The notes below the pieces were generated by a model. That model was not told the origin of the DNA. It saw only the letters and a list, made by a program, of their open reading frames with translations, and did no database searches. 64,000 bases of DNA from Arma custos. Lineage: Eukaryota; Arthropoda; Insecta; Hemiptera; Pentatomidae. A program made the position numbers and the translations under genes. The stretch spans positions 930,001-994,000 of the forward strand of contig JBBAGI010000008.1 of NCBI GenBank assembly GCA_037127475.1, in the 5' to 3' direction. Position 1 is the first letter of the stretch, and every line of letters begins with the position of its first letter. This document shows positions 53,161-64,000 of the stretch, in pieces.

Positions 53161-54450
53161 GCCAAACGCGCTATTAGATGTTTCACAGCAAAAATACCCT
53201 AAACCATACTTGGACGACACACGAACCGGAGATGATGGTTATCCCAAATACAGAAGACGATCACCAAAAAAAGGTGGCTTCAAAGCAAAAATACGAATAC
53301 GTGGCAGAGACAAACTGGAAATGGATAATCAGTAAGTAGTACCCCACTACTTTCCAAAATGTTCCAAACACACATAAACATAGAATACTGCAATTCAGTG
53401 AACTCCATTAAATATGTCTGTAAGTATGTGAACAGAGGTAGTGACATATATCAAATAGCCAAAGATAGGAAGCAACAAAACAGAAATGATGAGATCTTCA
53501 CGTACCAAATGGGAACATCAACAGTAACGAAGCAGTACATTTAGTGCAACATCTAGCAGTACATTTAGTGCAACATCTAGCAATACATTTAGTGCAACAT
53601 CTAGCAGTACATTTAGAGAATGGATGGAGTTTACCTCACAAAAGACTCCGCCAGAAAAGTTGCAAGCGAACCACCTAAAAACACAACATTTAACAGCTTT
53701 CTTCCAACTGTGGCAAACGGATCCATTCGTGAAAACTACAGTAACGTATATCAACGTCCCTACCTATTATACGTGGAACGCAAAATGTTTCGAAGACGAA
53801 AACAAGGAATTCGAAAAGAGAATAATCTAGAAATCATGAAAACTAACGAAGTAGGCATAGTATACACCGTACATCCCAACTACGCCGAATGTTTCTATCT
53901 CCGACTGTTGCTACACGAAATACGGGGACCAAAAAATTTCACCGATCTCAAGACTGTTGACGGTTACCTATGCCAGACGTATAGGGAAGCATGTCAACGC
54001 TAAGGACTACTAGAAAATGAAAACACCTGGGTATTAACACTACAACATGCTTCACTCACAGCCTCAGCTGAGCAAATCAGAGACTTATTCGCCATAATTC
54101 TAACAACTTATAACCCGTCGAATCAAAAACAGCTATGGGACTCCTTCATTCAAGGAGAGTATGAGTGATGACATACTTTACCAAATCCGAAAAGTTAGTA
54201 CCGAACTGGCCATCGAATTCTACGACAACATCTTCAATCAAAAACTCATTCGTCTGGAAGATAAATGTTCAACGATAAAAAAACAGACCTTAGTACAACT
54301 TGGGATGGTTTCAGTGTTTACGACCACGACAAAATGCTTTCAGTTTGCTAAACTTCGAAATTACAAAGGAAAAAAGCTACAACCCCAACGAACTACTTCA
54401 ATAGATTGCTCACAACAAACCACTTCCCAATAACAATCAAAAAGAAATTT
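53161..54450 (+). pseudogene. Helitron Rep C-terminus and helicase N-terminal part
   Basis: Frames in order: DGYPKYRRRSPKKGGFKAKI (53,230), NIEYCNSVNSIKYVCKYVNR (53,380), EIFTYQMG, then after the CAACATCTAGCA(A/G)TACATTTAGTG repeat (53,535-53,620) DGVYLTKDSARKVA, TPPEKL..., KMFRRRKQGI, YTVHPNYAECFYLRLLLHEI, RGPKNFTDLKTVDGYLCQTY and ASAEQIRDLFAIILTTY. These are standard Helitron blocks. The small tandem repeat has expanded inside the coding region. Multiple frameshifts. Confidence 0.9.
53535..53620 (+). repeat. Short tandem repeat, 23-25-bp unit
   Basis: CAGTACATTTAGTGCAACATCTAG-type unit, about 3.5 copies, inside the Helitron frame. Confidence 0.85.
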
Positions 54451-55640
54451 ATAGCGTTATCATGGATCGGATCAACAACAACACTGGCGGAATTATTTAC
54501 TTTGGCGTACCAGGCGGTACCAGGAAAACGTTTCCAATAAATCTATTGCTGACAGAAATACGTGCTAAACAACACATCGCACTTGCACTGGCATTGCCGC
54601 TACACTTATGGAGGGAGAACGAACTGCCCATTCCGCCCTAAAACTACCATTGAATATAGCCGAAGAGCAATTCCCGGTATGTAAAATCTCAAGAGCATCT
54701 GGATGAGGTGAACTTTTAAAACAAGTTAAAATTATCTTCTGGGACGAATGAACGATGGTACATAGAAATTCACTCAAAGCCATGGATATAACATTACAAG
54801 ACTTGCGAGGAAACTCTGGAGTAATGAGTAGAGCTCATACTCTCCGGAGATTTTCGACAAACACTTTCAGTTATCACCAAGTCAACACCAACAGACGAAA
54901 TCAATGGATGCTTAAAAAAAACATATCTCTGGCAACACATACAAATACTGCGACTAACAAAAAATATAAAAGTTGAAGTATCGAAAGACGAAGCAACAGC
55001 AAATTTAGCTCAACAACTTTTATATTTATAAAATTTATCCAAATATTGCTCATAACTATATAAATCCGGAGTGGCTATTTCAAAGAGCTATTTTAGCAAC
55101 TAAAAATAATATTGTCGACGATATCAACTTTAATATTCAATATCGGGGAAGAGAGAATATACAAATCGATGGTAAACGTTGAAGAAAATGCCAACTTCCC
55201 AACAGAATTTTTAAATTCTTTGCAAGTACCAGGAATGCCTTTTTTGCATTGCCTTCGACTGAAAATCGGATCCAATCATCACTCAGAAATCTCAACTCAC
55301 TAAAACTATGTAATGGAACAAGGATTATCGTCAAACAGCTATCGAATAAAATCATCGAAGCCGAACTTGACAAAGGACACAATAGTTATCCCCTGTATGC
55401 CACTGATCTCTACTGAATTGTCATTCCAATTTAAAAGACTGCAATTTCCAATCAAATTAGCCAATAATTTTACAATAACAAATCGCAAGAGCAAATTTTA
55501 ACAGATTGCGGCATCAACTCCGGTTTTTCTCACGGTCAACTATAGCTAGATTGCTCTCGTGTAGGAAATTCGAAAAATTTATTCATATATACTCAAGGAT
55601 AACAAAATTAAAAATGTTGTTTATAAACAAATATTGTAAA
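54451..55640 (+). pseudogene. Helitron PIF1-like helicase
   Basis: Remains of Walker A (YFGVPGGTRKTF at about 54,500), then NNIVDDINFNIQYRGR (about 55,110), FLNSLQVPGMPF, LKLCNGTRIIVKQLSNKII, CMPLISTELSFQFKRLQFP, FSHGQL and SRVGNSKNLFIY in alternating frames. These motifs and their order are those of the Helitron helicase. The final stop is near 55,638. The 3' part is duplicated at 61,991. Confidence 0.9.
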
Positions 55641-55789
55641 TAGAAGTAATGTAAATAAATAGAAGTATTGTAGTTAAAATATATTTTCAATAAAAAATTT
55701 GTAACACATATTTTAAAGTTTATGGCTTTCTTCCAACTACCACGCAATCTCTTTTCAACTCCCTGAGCGAAGCCTAGTACCCCAGCTGG
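55641..55789 (+). mobile_element. Helitron 3' end
   Basis: Ends in CTGAGCGAAGCCTAGTACCC and then CAGCTGG followed by T. CTRR plus a GAAGC-loop stem is the typical Helitron 3' end; the stem here is weak. Confidence 0.55.
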
Positions 55790-56049
55790 TAATACTAATA
55801 ATGCTGTCTATACGTTCATATTTTGATGCTTGGAAAATTAGACAATATATATTTGTGGAATAAGGTAATGTCAGAAAAAATCACGACCAGAAATGAATAT
55901 TTGCATCAGACTAACATTTTATTATATTTCAGCTTGTAAAACAGGGAATAATGGGAGCTATCTCCTACACTTGGCGTACCTTATATTATACAAATTAAAC
56001 GCACTGTATATAGTTGATTATTTGAGATGAAAATAGTTGACTGGATGAT
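55790..56049. other. Spacer, no gene seen
   Basis: Part of the 1.49-kb duplicated block. Otherwise unassigned. Confidence 0.4.
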
Positions 56050-56365
56050 GGAGATAGTTAGGGGGTGCAGTCAATAAGAACACAGAATAAGTAATGAACT
56101 TATATTATGTGCCAACGTTTCGACCTACAGTGTAGGTCATCTTCAGGGCGATTTTGGAGAGCGCGACCGTTAGATTTAACGGCTGGCTAGTACTCGAATT
56201 AGTGTACTAGCCAGAATTAGAGTACTAGCCAGCCGTTAAATCTAACGGCCTCGCTCTCCAAAATCGCCCTGAAGATGACCTACACTGTAGGTCGAAAAGT
56301 CGGCACATAATATAAGTTCATTACTTATTCTGTGTTCTTATTGACTGCACCCACCAACTATCTCC
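56050..56365. mobile_element. Palindromic MITE/foldback, copy 1
   Basis: Arms of about 140 bp pair across nearly the whole unit: GGGTGCAGTCAATAAGAACA at the left and its inverse at the right, through CGACCTACAGTGTAGGTC and AGATTTAACGGCTGGCTAGT. The arms meet near 56,208. No ORF. The same element is at 62,650-62,965. Confidence 0.85.
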
Positions 56366-56453
56366 TTTACAATAGTTGATTATTGTTGAAGAAACAAAAT
56401 TAGGCATTATCACCTCACTATTTAAAAATGTAGATATAAAAAAAATTACATAC

Positions 56454-56611
56454 CACGTGAGCTACGAGATCAGACCGATGTTGGTTTTCTATTTCTAAAA
56501 ATTTTTTTTCTGCAAGCGACAAAGTTATTTCGGTATCTGCATCAATTGATTTTTCTTCTGTAATCGACAAAGTAAAATTGTTATCTGCATGCGCTTTACA
56601 TTTCTTGCGTT
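56454..56611 (-). CDS. Candidate internal exon (copy 1)
   Basis: On the minus strand, TTTTTATCTTAG precedes an open 158-bp stretch (RKKCKAHADNNFTLSITEEK, then ITLSLAEKKFLEIENQHRSD) ending in CACGTG at GTATGT. It starts in phase 2 and ends in phase 0. Its end (QHRSDLVAHV) resembles the start of the 20.6-kb exon (EHRRFRKDLLVQI), so they may be related exons. No other exon is in reach. Copy at 63,054-63,211. Confidence 0.4.
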
Positions 56612-56880
56612 CTAAGATAAAAACAAATTAAAGAGATAAATAAAAAAAAAAATGTTAACACAGTGCCAAACATGTTTTCATTTCTGTGAGCTTATTCAAT
56701 ACAGTAGAGCTATTGAAATAGTTTAAAAGAATTTGATGAGAAGAATTTCCCTTTGGTAGCCATAATAAAAAATGGACCCAAATAAACTATATAAAGGATA
56801 TTGCATTGAAACCAGAAGTAAAAGAATTGTCGGTATTGTAATAATAAAAACTGATCAAAAATCAATTGTTTTACCGTGTT

Positions 56881-59345
56881 CTGAATATACTCTACTTGTT
56901 TCAAACATTGACTATGCGTTTGGCAATAGTTATATGGTGTTCTAAGTATACTCTATTTGTATCAAACATTGACTATGCGTTTGGGGATTGTTTAATGGTA
57001 TTCTGAGTATACCCTATTTGTATCAAACATTGACTAGGCATTTTACGATTGTTTTATAGTGTTCTGAGTAACTCTACATGCATCAAACATTCACTATGCG
57101 TTTGGCGATTGTTTAATGGTGTTCTGAGTATACTCTACTTGTATCAAACATTGACTAGGCATTTTACGATTGCTTTATAGTGTTCTGAGTAACTCTACAT
57201 GTATCAAACATTGACTATGCGTTTGGGAATTGTTTAATGGTGTTCTGAGTATACTCTACTTGTATCAAACATTGACTAGGCATTTTAAGATTGCTTTATA
57301 GTGTTCTGAGTAACTCTACATGTATCAAACATTGACTATGCGTTTGGGGATTGTTTAATGGTGTTCTGAGTATACCCTATTTGTATCAAACATTGACTAG
57401 GCATTTTACGATTGTTTTATAGTGTTCTGAGTAACTCTACATGTATCAAACATTGACTATGCGTTTGGTGATTGCTTAATGGTGTTCTGAGTATACCCTA
57501 TTTGTTTCCAACATTGACTAGGCATTTAACGACTGTTTTATATTGTTCTGAGTAACTCTACATGTATCAAACATTGACTATGCGTTTGGGGATTGTTTAA
57601 TGGTGTTCTGAGTATCTATATTTGTATCAACCATTGACTATGCGTTTGGGGATTGCTTTATGGTGCTCTGAGTATACTCTACTTGTATCAAACATTGACT
57701 ATGTGTTTGGGTATTGTTTAATGGTTTACTGAGTATACTTTATTTGTACCAAACATTGACTAGGCATTTTACGATTTTTTTATAGTGTTCTGAGTAACTC
57801 TACAAGTATCAAGCATTGACTATGCGTTTGGGGATTGTTTAGTGGTGTTCTGGTTATACACTATGTGTATCAAACATTGACTATGCGTTTGGGGTTTGTT
57901 GTACGATGTTCTGAGTATACTCTATTTGTATCAAACATTGACTAGGCATTTTACGACTGTTTAATAGTGTTCTGAGTAACTCTACTTGTATCAAACATTG
58001 ACTATGCGTTTGGGGATTGTTTAATGGTGTCCTGGTTATACACTATGTGTATCAAACATTGACTATCCGTTTGGGGATTGTTTAATGGTGTTCTGAGAAC
58101 ACTCTATTTGTATCAAACATTGACTAGGCATTTTCGATTTTTTTATAGTGTTCTGAGTAACTCGACATGTATCAAACATTGACTATGCGTTTGGGGATTG
58201 TTTAATGGTGTTCTGAGTATACTCTATTTGTATCAAACATTGACTAAGCATTTTACGACTGTTTAATAGTGTTCTGAGTAACTCAACATGTATCAAATAT
58301 TGACTATGCGTTTGGGGATTATTTAATGGTGTTCTGAGTATACCCTATTTGTATCAAACATTGAGTAGGCATTTTACGATTGTTTTATAGTGTTCTGATC
58401 AACTCTACATGTATCAAACATTGACTATGCGTTTGGGGATTGTTTAATGGTCTTCTGAATATACTCTATTTGTATCAAACATTGACTACACGTTTTGGGA
58501 TTATTTTATGGTGCTCTGAGTATACTCATTTTGTATCAAACATTGACTATGCGTTTGGGGATTGTTTAATGGTGTTCTGAGAACACCCTATTTGTATCAA
58601 ACATTGACTAGGCATTTTCGATTTTTTTATAGTGTTCTGAGTAAATCGACATGTATCAAACATTGACTATGCGTTTGGGGATTGTTTAATGGTGTTCTGA
58701 GTACACTCTATTTGTATCAAACATTGACTAGGCCTTTTGCGACTGTTTAATAGTGTTCTGAGTAACTCTACTTGTATCAAACATTGACTATGCGTTTGGG
58801 GATTGTTTAATGGTGTTCTGGTTATACACTATGTGTATCAAACATTGACTATCCGTTTGGGGTTTGTTTTATGGTGTTCTGAATATACTCTATTTGTATC
58901 AAACATTGACTAGGCATTTTACGATTGTTTTATAGTGTTCTGAGTAACTCTACATGCATCAAACATTGACTATGCGTTTGGCGATTGTTTAATGGTGTTC
59001 TGAGTATACTCTACTTGTATCAAACATTGACTAGGCATTTTACGATTGCTTTATAGTGTTCTGAGTAACTCTACATGTATCAAACATTGACTATTCTTTT
59101 GGGGATTGTTGTGTTGTGTTCTGGTAATACTCTACTTGTATCAAACATTGACTGTGCGTTTGGGGATTGTTTTATGGTGTTCTGGTTATACTGTATTTGT
59201 ATCAAACATTGACTAGGCATTTTACGATTGTTTTATAGTGTTCTGAGTAACTCTACATGTATCAAACATTGACTATGCGTTTGGGGATTGTTTTATGGTG
59301 CTCTGAGTATACTCTACTTGTTTCAAACAATGACTATGTGTTTGT
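56881..59345. repeat. Minisatellite of alternating ~60/61-bp monomers, about 40 copies
   Basis: Every unit has TATCAAACATTGACTA. Type A goes on TGCGTTTGGGGATTGTTTAA and ends TGAGTATACTCTATTTG. Type B goes on GGCATTTTACGATTGTTTTA and ends TGAGTAACTCTACATG. For much of the array A and B alternate. No coding frame. Confidence 0.95.
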
Positions 59346-59766
59346 TAATGTCGTTCATTTGTTTTTCTTTCTAATTCCTGTCTCTGGCTGCTTATGAATG
59401 TTTTAATCAAGAACTGAATTAAGTATGCAACCGAATTTATTTAACTCTTTAACCGCTATTAGTAAAGAGCTTTCCGTCTCTTACAGCGTGAAGTGGGCTG
59501 GCTACCCGTCTACCGGCATATATCGTCTGTAGCACGGGGGGGACGCCCAGTTGCACCGGCGTAGATCACCCATAGCAACTAAAGGGTAAAATAATATTTT
59601 AACAAAAAAAATGCATATCGCATGCTGATTCCCACTGAACAACCCCCAGAAGTGTTGTATAATAAGATATTTAATAAAGAGTTGTTTATTGGTAGTGGTG
59701 GGCGTGCGTAATCCAACGTATCAACCCGTTGCTGCCGAAAGCCGTATCCCAGCAATGGCAGGAAGC

Positions 59767-59798
<32 letters not shown>

Positions 59799-60530
59799 GA
59801 TTGCCTGAGAACAGATGCAAAATAAAAAATCTAAAACGGTTTCACGAGGGAAAATGTATTTATACGTGAGTAATGGCTACTATTTCATTTATACGCTTAC
59901 TAGAAACAAGATGAGGATACTTAGTTTTCGGCATTTTAATATCTTTTTTTAAATTTTTTTCTCTATTTTCTATTTTGAGGTAGCGTAGTAGTTTTTACTA
60001 CCACTTTTAATTTACTAGCACTTTTGAAGTTTTAAAAAAAACTTTATATATTTTTATTAAGAATGAGCAAAAGTTGAATTTTTTGCAATGAATTACTAAA
60101 TTTAAAAAGTGAAATAAAAAACCCATTATTTTTCTTGCCTGTGCAATCAATTAGTTCAATAATAGGTAATAGGTAGTAATAATAAGGTTATTAAGAAGTA
60201 GTTATGTAACTCAGAGCACCGATAGCGAAGACTGATGCCTCCTTGTTAAGGTTTGTCCTTGGGAAGGTTGATTTGAGAGCCTCTACGTTGCAACGCTATG
60301 ATGATATATGTGTAAAATTTATCTAATAACATCCCAGATTTACCCTGGCAGACGAGTTCTCAAGTTAGATAAAAATTCTGTCTCCTTTTTTTTTTATTAT
60401 GCTATGGTTTTTGTAGATCTAAATAAAGAGGTGTGTCATTAGATCCGACGTATATCTGTGATATAGTTGCATGTTTGGTTTTCATTTTATATTTCCTCCA
60501 TGGGCTATTGTGAGAATATGAGTCTTCTTC
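59346..60530. other. Spacer, no gene seen
   Basis: Contains a poly-A run at 59,771-59,798 after a GC-richer patch (59,480-59,770) that may be a short retroposed sequence. No ORF recognised. Confidence 0.4.
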
Positions 60531-60537
60531 TTCGGCT

Positions 60538-60980
60538 CTACAGTCCAAGATGAACTTTGGCCTCTCCAACAATGATTCGCCATTCCTCTCTGTCCATGGC
60601 CCGCCTCGTCCAGTTGGTCACTTCAATTTTACGCAGGTCCTCCTCCACGTCCTTAATCCAGCATTTACGTGGTCGTCCCCTCTTTCTTTTTCCTGGAAAT
60701 GCTTCACGCAGAACTTTTTTGGGCATTCTTTCATCCGGCATTCGCTCAATATGACCCAGCCAACTAATTCTTCTGGATTTAATAAACCTTAAAATATCTT
60801 CATGCTTTATCAGGTCATCCAATTCTTGGTTACTCCTAATACGCCATGTGCCCTGTTCATTTATTGGACCGAAAATACGTCTTAGGATTTTCCTTTCGAA
60901 TACTCTAAGAGCTTGCTGGTCGGCTACTTTAAGCGTCCACGTCTCCGCACCATAGCACACAACGGGCCTGATAAGGGTTT
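60538..60980 (-). pseudogene. RTE-type LINE RT C-terminus
   Basis: 140 codons: MCYGAETWTLKVADQQALRV, FERKILRRIFGP, ISWLGHIERMPDERMPKKVL, then GKRKRGRPRKCWIKDVEEDL and NWTRRAMDREEWRIIVGEAK before the stop. It covers the end that the 47.4-kb LINE lacks, but is a different copy. Truncated upstream at about 60,980. Confidence 0.9.
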
Positions 60981-61196
60981 TAGATAATTTGAGTTTTGTG
61001 CGAGAATATGAATCTAATTCTCAATAATTCTGAAAAAATATTTCGTTGAGACATTCAAATATATTTTCTCATGTTTGGCTAGATAAGCGAACAATTTCAC
61101 AACTAAATTGAAATCATTACCTGTAAAAACTAATAAATAGACACTGCTAATCATCCTAGTAAGCATGAAAAAGTATACATATTTCAAATCCACTGT
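60981..61196. other. Spacer, no gene seen
   Basis: AT-rich. Confidence 0.4.
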
Positions 61197-61471
61197 TTGA
61201 ATTCACTACGGAATGAAGATGTATTCCTTGGTTGTGGATATAATTCTAGGTGGTATCAGGTCCGAACTGACATTTCACCACATAATAACAACAAAGCAGA
61301 AGCAATCAGTAGATGGAATGCCAGTTCCGACCCGATACCACCTAGAATTATATCCACAACCAAGGGATACCTCTTCATTCCGTAGTGAATTCAATTGGTG
61401 GAATGCCAGTTCGGACCCGATACCACCTAGAATTATATCCACAACCAAGGGATACCTCTTCATTCCGTAGT
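61197..61471. repeat. Three ~79-bp units, one inverted and two direct
   Basis: GAATTCACTACGGAATGAAG and on (61,197-61,277) is inverted at 61,313-61,392 and followed by a direct copy of the latter at 61,396-61,471. The core ATTATATCCACAACCAAGG is unchanged. Confidence 0.9.
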
Positions 61472-61812
61472 GTTTCAATCGATTCAGTTACATATGAATT
61501 AGCGGAATACATAGACAATAAATTGTACAATGCGCGGAGAAGAGTGAACCAATTTTTTTTGTTTAAACTTCAACACTCAATGAATTTTTGAAATCTTTAT
61601 CTCAAGTTGTAAAGTTTGTTTTGAATTCACTAAATGTACTTCATAACGTGTTTTGGGTATCAACGTCTTCAATAGTTTAACAGCTTTAGTATTAAGTGGA
61701 TTATTTTTTCGGATAAAAAAGGTAATTGAGAAAGATTATTATGAATTTCTTAGGGATATTCAATATCAACGTCTAGCACATAAACGGTTTCTGATTCATT
61801 TTCAAGATGTAA
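61472..61812. other. Spacer, no gene seen
   Basis: An 80-codon plus frame at 61,653 has no recognisable motif. Confidence 0.3.
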
Positions 61813-61990
61813 GCTGGTATTCGACGAGTTGTTCGGTGTCTTGGAAGATGAGCGGTTCCCTGCCTCGGCATACGTGGACGACCTTGCTGCGATAGTCTAT
61901 TCAAACAGCAGAGCCGGGATCTCGGTGGAGACCGAGAGATGTGCCAGCGTCGTAAGAGCCTGGTGTGAGAGGAAGACACTGAGGATGGCA
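61813..61990 (+). pseudogene. R1-like RT fragment
   Basis: LVFDELFGVLEDERFPASAY directly followed by VDDLAAIVYSNSRAG, then SVVRAWCERKTLRMA. It corresponds to the first part of the R1-like segment at 23.7-23.9 kb. The frame runs straight into the Helitron copy at 61,991. Confidence 0.85.
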
Positions 61991-63480
61991 CCCTGTATGC
62001 CACTGATCTCTACTGAATTGTCATTCCAATTTAAAAGACTGCAATTTCCAATCAAATTAGCCAATAGTTTTACAATCACAAATCGCAAGAGCAAATTTTA
62101 ACAGATTACGGCATCAACTCCGGTTTTTCTCACGGTCAACTATAGCTAGATTGCTCTCGTGTAGGAAATTCGAAAAATTTATTCATATATACTCAAGGAT
62201 AACAAAATTAAAAATGTTGTTTATAAACAAATATTGTAAATAGAAGTAATGTAAATAAATAGAAGTATTGTAGTTAAAATATATTTTCAATAAAAAATTT
62301 GTAACACATATTTTAAAGTTTATGGCTTTCTTCCAACTACCACGCAATCTCTTTTCAACTCCCTGAGCGAAGCCTAGTACCCCAGCTGGTAATACTAATA
62401 ATGCTGTCTATACGTTCATATTTTGATGCTTGGAAAATTAGACAATATATATTTGTGGAATAAGGTAATGTCAGAAAAAATCACGACCAGAAATGAATAT
62501 TTGCATCAGACTAACATTTTATTATATTTCAGCTTGTAAAACAGGGAATAATGGGAGCTATCTCCTACACTTGGCGTACCTTATATTATACAAATTAAAC
62601 GCACTGTATATAGTTGATTATTTGAGATGAAAATAGTTGACTGGATGATGGAGATAGTTAGGGGGTGCAGTCAATAAGAACACAGAATAAGTAATGAACT
62701 TATATTATGTGCCAACGTTTCGACCTACAGTGTAGGTCATCTTCAGGGCGATTTTGGAGAGCGCGACCGTTAGATTTAACGGCTGGCTAGTACTCGAATT
62801 AGTGTACTAGCCAGAATTAGAGTACTAGCCAGCCGTTAAATCTAACGGCCTCGCTCTCCAAAATCGCCCTGAAGATGACCTACACTGTAGGTCGAAAAGT
62901 CGGCACATAATATAAGTTCATTACTTATTCTGTGTTCTTATTGACTGCACCCACCAACTATCTCCTTTACAATAGTTGATTATTGTTGAAGAAACAAAAT
63001 TAGGCATTATCACCTCACTATTTAAAAATGTAGATATAAAAAAAATTACATACCACGTGAGCTACGAGATCAGACCGATGTTGGTTTTCTATTTCTAAAA
63101 ATTTTTTTTCTGCAAGCGACAAAGTTATTTCGGTATCTGCATCAATTGATTTTTCTTCTGTAATCGACAAAGTAAAATTGTTATCTGCATGCGCTTTACA
63201 TTTCTTGCGTTCTAAGATAAAAACAAATTAAAGAGATAAATAAAAAAAAAAATGTTAATACAGTGCCAAACATGTTTTCATTTCTGTGAGCTTATTCAAT
63301 ACAGTAGAGCTATTGAAATAGTTTAAAAGAATTTGATGAGAAGAATTTCCCTTTGGTAGCCATAATAAAAAATGGACCCAAATAAACTATATAAAGGATA
63401 TTGCATTGAAACCAGAAGTAAAAGAATTGTCGGTATTGTAATAATAAAAACTGATCAAAAATCAATTGTTTTACCGTGTT
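61991..63480 (+). repeat. Duplicated block: Helitron 3' part, MITE and exon (copy 2)
   Basis: Matches 55,391-56,880 base for base at a constant offset of 6,600, with about four substitutions found by eye. It contains the helicase C-terminus, the Helitron 3' end (about 62,389), the palindrome (62,650-62,965) and the exon-like segment (63,054-63,211, minus strand). Confidence 0.95.
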
Positions 63481-64000
63481 CTAAGTATACTCTATTTGTA
63501 TCAAACATTGACTATGCGTTTGGGGATTGTTTAATGGTATTCTGAGTATACCCTATTTGTATCAAACATTGACTAGGCATTTTACGATTGTTTTATAGTG
63601 TTCTCAGTAACTCTACATGTATCAAACATTGACTATGCGTTTGGTGATTGTTTAATGGTGTTCTGAGCATACCCTATTTGTTTCAAACATTGACTAGGCA
63701 TTTAACGATTGTTTTATATTGTTCTGAGTAACTCTACATGTATCAAACATTGACTATGCGTTTGGGAATTGTTTAATGGTGTTCTGAATATACTCTATTT
63801 GTATCAAACATTGACTATGCGATTTGGAATTGTTTTATGGTGCTCTGAGTATACTCTATTTGTATCAAACATTGACTATGCGTTTGGGGATTGTTTAATG
63901 GTGTTCTGAGTATACCCTATTTGTATCAAACATTGACTAGGCATTTTACGATTGTTTTATAGTGTTCTGAGTAACTCTACATGTATCAAACATTGACTAT
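63481..64000. repeat. Minisatellite, second array (runs off the window)
   Basis: The same A/B 60-bp monomers as 56,881-59,345, at least eight copies, continuing beyond the end. Confidence 0.95.

Noticed and set aside
56215..56300. Possible hammerhead ribozyme in the palindrome (CTGAAGATGA ... CGAAA)
   Set aside because: The conserved CUGANGA core is interrupted by two extra bases and no matching stem I and III with the UH cleavage site could be drawn.

Overview
This is an AT-rich eukaryotic window, most likely from an insect or other arthropod. The evidence is the mixture of transposon families: Jockey-, R1- and RTE-type LINEs, Copia and Gypsy LTR elements, a Penelope-like element, Helitrons, pogo, mariner and hAT transposons, a MADF-type gene and tRNA-derived SINE heads. 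The species cannot be named from the sequence, and no complete host gene is visible. Nearly everything that can be recognised is a transposable element (TE) or a fragment of one.

Layout. 0-13 kb holds an RTE endonuclease fragment (minus), a tRNA-headed SINE, a diverged solo LTR, a promoter/first-exon-like module in three copies (3.2, 7.2 and 11.5 kb), the 3' half of a Copia element, and two copies of an RTE fragment. One RTE copy carries a 2.43-kb pogo-like transposon whose transposase is internally rearranged. 12.3-19.3 kb is a DNA-transposon-like unit with about 80-bp terminal inverted repeats (TIRs), encoding an uncharacterised arthropod protein family. It is split by a 5.6-kb LTR retroelement that has a gag-like ORF but no pol. 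21.1-22.9 kb is a degenerate hAT with its 8-bp target duplication. 23-28 kb holds LINE fragments and a decayed copy of another repeated arthropod protein family.

28.5-32.7 kb is the most unusual part: a compact plus-strand cluster of small Cys-rich and OB-like ORFs followed by a protein-primed type B DNA polymerase (PolB). Intron-like segments lie between the ORFs, and the polymerase is cut off by a Helitron fragment. A second PolB fragment, the C-terminal part with a damaged catalytic motif, lies at 43.6-44.0 kb on the other strand. 34.5-39.9 kb is a Gypsy element (5' LTR, SAP-domain ORF, gag, protease, pol) whose pol runs into an inverted second copy, giving arms of about 1.17 kb.

40-53 kb is nested debris: LINE RT, Penelope-like RT, a MADF gene remnant, and a Helitron that starts at 46.5 kb, is interrupted by about 6.3 kb of LINE and SINE sequence, and resumes at 53.2 kb up to a plausible 3' end near 55.79 kb. 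55-64 kb carries a palindromic MITE, an exon-like segment and a 60-bp minisatellite with alternating monomers. About 1.49 kb of this (55,391-56,880) is repeated almost perfectly exactly 6,600 bp downstream. Most TE ORFs have stops, frameshifts or lost catalytic residues. The freshest events are the 13-18.6 kb LTR element (nearly identical LTRs) and the 6.6-kb-spaced duplication.
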